DNA from: Candidatus Onthovicinus excrementipullorum
GTDB lineage: Bacteria > Bacillota > Clostridia > Oscillospirales > Acutalibacteraceae
Assembly (NCBI GenBank): GCA_018712345.1
Contig: DVHG01000010.1
Coordinates: forward strand, 277,961-341,960
Direction: 5' to 3'
DNA: 64,000 bases
In this document: positions 61,071 through 64,000 of the stretch, one piece after another
Layout: each line of letters starts with the position of its first letter
Numbering within the stretch: position 1 is the first letter of the stretch
The notes under the pieces: generated by a model
Databases searched by the model: none
Told to the model about the DNA's origin: nothing
The model's input: only the letters and a program-made list of their open reading frames with translations
Position numbers and translations under genes: made by a program

Positions 61071-64000
61071 ACTGGGATTTGTGAATTTCTGGCTGTATGA
61101 CCATGAGGAATTCCAAATCAAGGATGGTCATATCCTGCTGCGCGGCGATAACGCCTCCGGAAAATCCATCACAACCCAGAGCTTTATACCATTTCTCCTG
61201 GATGGCAATAAAAGCCCGGAACGCCTGGATCCCTTTGGCTCCAGAGACCGTAAGATGGAGTTCTATCTCCTGGGAGACGGGGAGCGGGAAGAATCCACCG
61301 GCTACCTCTATTTGGAGTTCAAAAAAGCCGATACAGAAGAATATCTCACCATCGGCGTTGGGATGCGGGCGCAGAAGGGGAAAGGGATCGATTTCTGGGG
61401 ATTCTGCCTGTGTGATGGGCGCCGCATTGGGACAGGCGGCGTCTCGCTCTACGAAAAAATCGGGGGTCAGATGCTTCCTCTGAGCAAGCAGAAGCTCCGC
61501 AATCTGATTGGCGATGAAAACAACTGGGCAGAAGCACCCGGTACCTATAAGCAGCTGGTCAATGACCGGGTGTTTCAGTTCCGGGATATCCGCCAATATG
61601 AACAGCTGATTCAGCTTCTCATCAAGGTGCGCACTCCAAAGCTGTCCAAAGAGGCTTTCCGCCCCTCTGAAGTGAAGAAAATTTTGAACGAATCGCTTCA
61701 GGTGTTGACAGATGAGGATCTCTCCGCCATGGTCAGCACCATGGAGCGCATGGATGCCCTGGAGGACACGCTGCGGGATTTTCAGGCGGCCATGCGGGAT
61801 GCCGCGATCATCCGTAATGAGTACAGCCGCTATAATCAGTATATGCTGGGCATGAAGGGACGGGCCTACCTGAGAGCGCATGCCAAAACACTGCAGCTCC
61901 AAAACCAGCTTCAGGATGTGAAAATGGATCTGGAAAAACTGGAGCAGGAGCTCCGTGACCAAGCCCAGAAGCAGGAAGATGCGGAGTCCCGGTTCCGAAA
62001 GGCAAAGGCCCAGTATGCGGCCCTGGGCGAAGACGATCTGGAGGCCCAGCGGAAACGGATGGAGGAGGAAGAGGCTGCCTGCCAGCAGTTTGCAGAACAG
62101 CTGGCCGAGGGGGAGCGTCAGATAGAAAACCTCCAGCACAGCATTTCCCGAAATGAGGTGGACTTGCGGCAGAAGGCGCACCAGATGTCCGACGCGCGGG
62201 ACCGGGTGGACGCTGGGATCCGAGATCTCAACGAGCAGAATGAGCTTCTGTTGCTGGGAGGGGAGCACGATCAATATGTACAGGCGCTGCGGGTAAAGGA
62301 CCCAAAGTCCGACAGCCGGACCCTGTCCGCCGCCCTCCTGCAGAGGAAAAAGCAGATCGGACAAATGCTGACGTGTTTTCGGGAGCTGTCCCAGGCCAAA
62401 GATACATATGACGCCGCCTGCCAGGCGTTGGATCTGGCAAATACGGCGGAAGTCCAAGCAAAGGGCGCGCTGCGCGACGCGCAGCAGCAGGAACAACAGG
62501 AGCGGGATCAGCTTCTGGAAGCGTTCTCGCGCCGGCAGGAGAGCAATCAGGAGCTCCGCTTTCCCCAGGAAGACATGATGCGCTTAAAAAGGATGCTTGC
62601 GCAGTACCGCTCCCCCGCGGACTGGACAGCGGTCAACGACTCGATCAACTCCTGTTATCTGGACCGGCTTGGCCAGATTCAGAATGAAAAAAACAGGGGA
62701 GACATGGAACTGAAAAACCTGGTTCAGGCACGGGACGAGATCCAGAGGAACTTGACGCGGCTTCGGGAGCAGCTGGAACCTGTACCGCCCCGCAGGGATC
62801 AGATCCAAGCGACCCGCATTCAGCTGGTGATGCGGGGCATCCCGCATGCGGCATTCTATGAGGTCGTTGACTTTGCGCCGGAACTGGGGCAACAGGAGCG
62901 GGATCTCCTAGAAGCGCAACTTACCGACGCTGGGATCCTGGACGCGCTGGTGGTTCCGCAGGAGCATATGGAGGAGATCCGGGAACTGCTCCGGGAATAT
63001 CCGGATCGGTTTCTGTCTCCGGAACCGCCGGTGGGCGATCCCATAGCCAGCCTGCTCCCGGATGGGGATCCGCGCTTCCGGGAAACGGTCCTTGCCTGCC
63101 TGCGCGGCATCTCCCGGTCCGATCTGCGGGCGGGGACTGCCCTGCTGCCGGATGGGAGATTTCGCTGCGGCACCGTCCATGGACACAGCTGTGCGGAAGG
63201 GCCTGCCGGTTTTGTTGGCGCCGCGGCGCGCCGCGCCAACCGGGAGCGTCAGATCCGGGAGTGGGAGGAGCGTCTGGAGCGGGCGGAGGCGCTGGAGCGA
63301 GAGAAGAAAGCCGAAGTGGAAGCGCTGGAACGCCGGCTGGCGAGGCTGAAGGAGGAGCGGGAACAGCTGCCTGCGGTGGTGGATCTGGACCACGCCCTGG
63401 AAATGCTGGCACAGGCGCAGGAGGAATTGTCTGAAGCGGAAGCCAGAAAGGAGCGGTGCCTGGATCAGGAGCGGTCAGCTAAGCAGGTTGTTGCTCTCCT
63501 TGAACAGCAGAGCCGTGAATTGAGCCGCGAACTTCCCTACATGCGGACAGAAGAAGCCTATGAGGAGGCGCTGAACGCCGCGGAATCTTATCAGGCGCTG
63601 CTGGGCTCGCTGGGAATTAGCTACAGCGATTTGCTCCATGCGGCCGACGCGGTTGAGTGGACAGAGGTCCGCATTGCCGAGCTCCGCGACCAGGCAGACA
63701 CGCAGAGCAGGACCAATGCCCAGACTCGGAAACAGATGGAGGTCTCTCAGGCGCGGGTCCGGGTGATCCAGGAGTTCCTGGGCCGACCGGAAAACAGAGC
63801 CAGGGCACAGCGGCGCGCTGAGCTGGATCGGGAGATGGAGGACCAGCAGGAGCGGATGAGCGACGCGGGAAAGCGGTGCGCCGCCCTGGAGGCAGAACAG
63901 CGCGGCAAGCGGGAGCAGCTTCAGCAGCGCAACGAACTTCTGCGCGGCGCGGTGATAGAAGAGGATGACCTCGAGAAGTATTTTGGGGAGGATCTGCGCC
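61048..64000 (+). CDS. jetC: Wadjet protein JetC, SMC-like ATPase of the TIGR02680 family (partial)
   Basis: The first 984 codons of an open frame that runs off the window. Walker A is RGDNASGKSITTQS with Gly33 to Ser40. FRPSEVKKILNESLQVLTDEDLSAMV (about residues 203-230) is typical of the family. From about residue 280 to the window end most of the protein is Gln/Glu/Arg-rich coiled coil, broken by a globular stretch. This is the MukB-like motor of Wadjet. The signature and Walker B motifs, and the JetD nuclease gene (DUF2399 expected), lie beyond the edge. ATG 61048 follows GAGGAGG. Confidence 0.85.
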   Translation, partial: MNRWKMNKLGFVNFWLYDHEEFQIKDGHILLRGDNASGKSITTQSFIPFLLDGNKSPERLDPFGSRDRKMEFYLLGDGEREESTGYLYLEFKKADTEEYLTIGVGMRAQKGKGIDFWGFCLCDGRRIGTGGVSLYEKIGGQMLPLSKQKLRNLIGDENNWAEAPGTYKQLVNDRVFQFRDIRQYEQLIQLLIKVRTPKLSKEAFRPSEVKKILNESLQVLTDEDLSAMVSTMERMDALEDTLRDFQAAMRDAAIIRNEYSRYNQYMLGMKGRAYLRAHAKTLQLQNQLQDVKMDLEKLEQELRDQAQKQEDAESRFRKAKAQYAALGEDDLEAQRKRMEEEEAACQQFAEQLAEGERQIENLQHSISRNEVDLRQKAHQMSDARDRVDAGIRDLNEQNELLLLGGEHDQYVQALRVKDPKSDSRTLSAALLQRKKQIGQMLTCFRELSQAKDTYDAACQALDLANTAEVQAKGALRDAQQQEQQERDQLLEAFSRRQESNQELRFPQEDMMRLKRMLAQYRSPADWTAVNDSINSCYLDRLGQIQNEKNRGDMELKNLVQARDEIQRNLTRLREQLEPVPPRRDQIQATRIQLVMRGIPHAAFYEVVDFAPELGQQERDLLEAQLTDAGILDALVVPQEHMEEIRELLREYPDRFLSPEPPVGDPIASLLPDGDPRFRETVLACLRGISRSDLRAGTALLPDGRFRCGTVHGHSCAEGPAGFVGAAARRANRERQIREWEERLERAEALEREKKAEVEALERRLARLKEEREQLPAVVDLDHALEMLAQAQEELSEAEARKERCLDQERSAKQVVALLEQQSRELSRELPYMRTEEAYEEALNAAESYQALLGSLGISYSDLLHAADAVEWTEVRIAELRDQADTQSRTNAQTRKQMEVSQARVRVIQEFLGRPENRARAQRRAELDREMEDQQERMSDAGKRCAALEAEQRGKREQLQQRNELLRGAVIEEDDLEKYFGEDLR

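Overview
The window is chromosomal DNA of a GC-rich (roughly 58-60%) Gram-positive bacterium of the class Clostridia. This rests on gene order (plsX-rnc-smc-ftsY; aroQ-pepP-efp followed by a CD1247-type protein; ffs-dnaX-ybaB-recR), AGGAGG ribosome binding sites with frequent GTG and TTG starts, a YtaF-like sporulation membrane protein, a desulfoferrodoxin and a DUF1540 protein. An Oscillospirales-like host is my best guess. I see no rRNA, tRNA, CRISPR array, insertion sequence or integrase.

Layout. 1-10.8 kb: a dense plus-strand housekeeping run (plsX end, rnc, smc, ftsY, rdgB, yhbY, nadD, yqeK, rsfS, leuS), mostly with overlapping or near-touching genes. 10.8-14.4 kb: rpsU, yqeG, aroQ, pepP, efp and a zinc-ribbon protein. 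14.4-18.9 kb: an MFS transporter, a GNAT enzyme, a PASTA protein with a degenerate kinase domain, and a nitroreductase. 19-23.7 kb: a minus-strand operon of an ECF sigma factor, a membrane protein, an ABC ATPase and two permeases. 24.1-25.1 kb: a very AT-rich foreign-looking gene with a GIY-YIG signature, lying tail-to-tail with the tmRNA gene. 25.2-28.9 kb: ssrA, smpB, recR, ybaB, dnaX and the SRP RNA. 29.1-34.0 kb: an accessory locus with two related secreted-protein genes, both broken, and six small two-helix membrane protein genes, built by direct duplications. 34.2-41.8 kb: uppP, then an AraC regulator divergent from an alpha-galactosidase / GPH transporter / second glycosidase operon, then small stress and sporulation genes. 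41.9-44.0 kb: desulfoferrodoxin, a HAD phosphatase and a TM2-type membrane protein. 44.2-50.7 kb: a six-gene polyamine operon encoding both the aminopropyl-transfer and the carboxyspermidine routes. 50.8-56.7 kb: an HD hydrolase, lexA, a phosphodiesterase, an unknown protein, greA and lysS. 56.7-64 kb: a defence-like region with a VbhA-like small protein, a Fic protein surrounded by repeated TTTCCCTTA motifs, and a Wadjet (Jet) anti-plasmid operon cut by the window end.

The most unusual items are the 29-34 kb secreted/small-membrane-protein locus, where promoter and signal peptide are nearly identical but the mature proteins have diverged; the ftsY tail, where a second open frame with better codon use and its own ribosome binding site overlaps the coding sequence; the AT-rich nuclease-like gene beside ssrA; and the VbhA-like/Fic/Wadjet cluster with its operator-like repeats.
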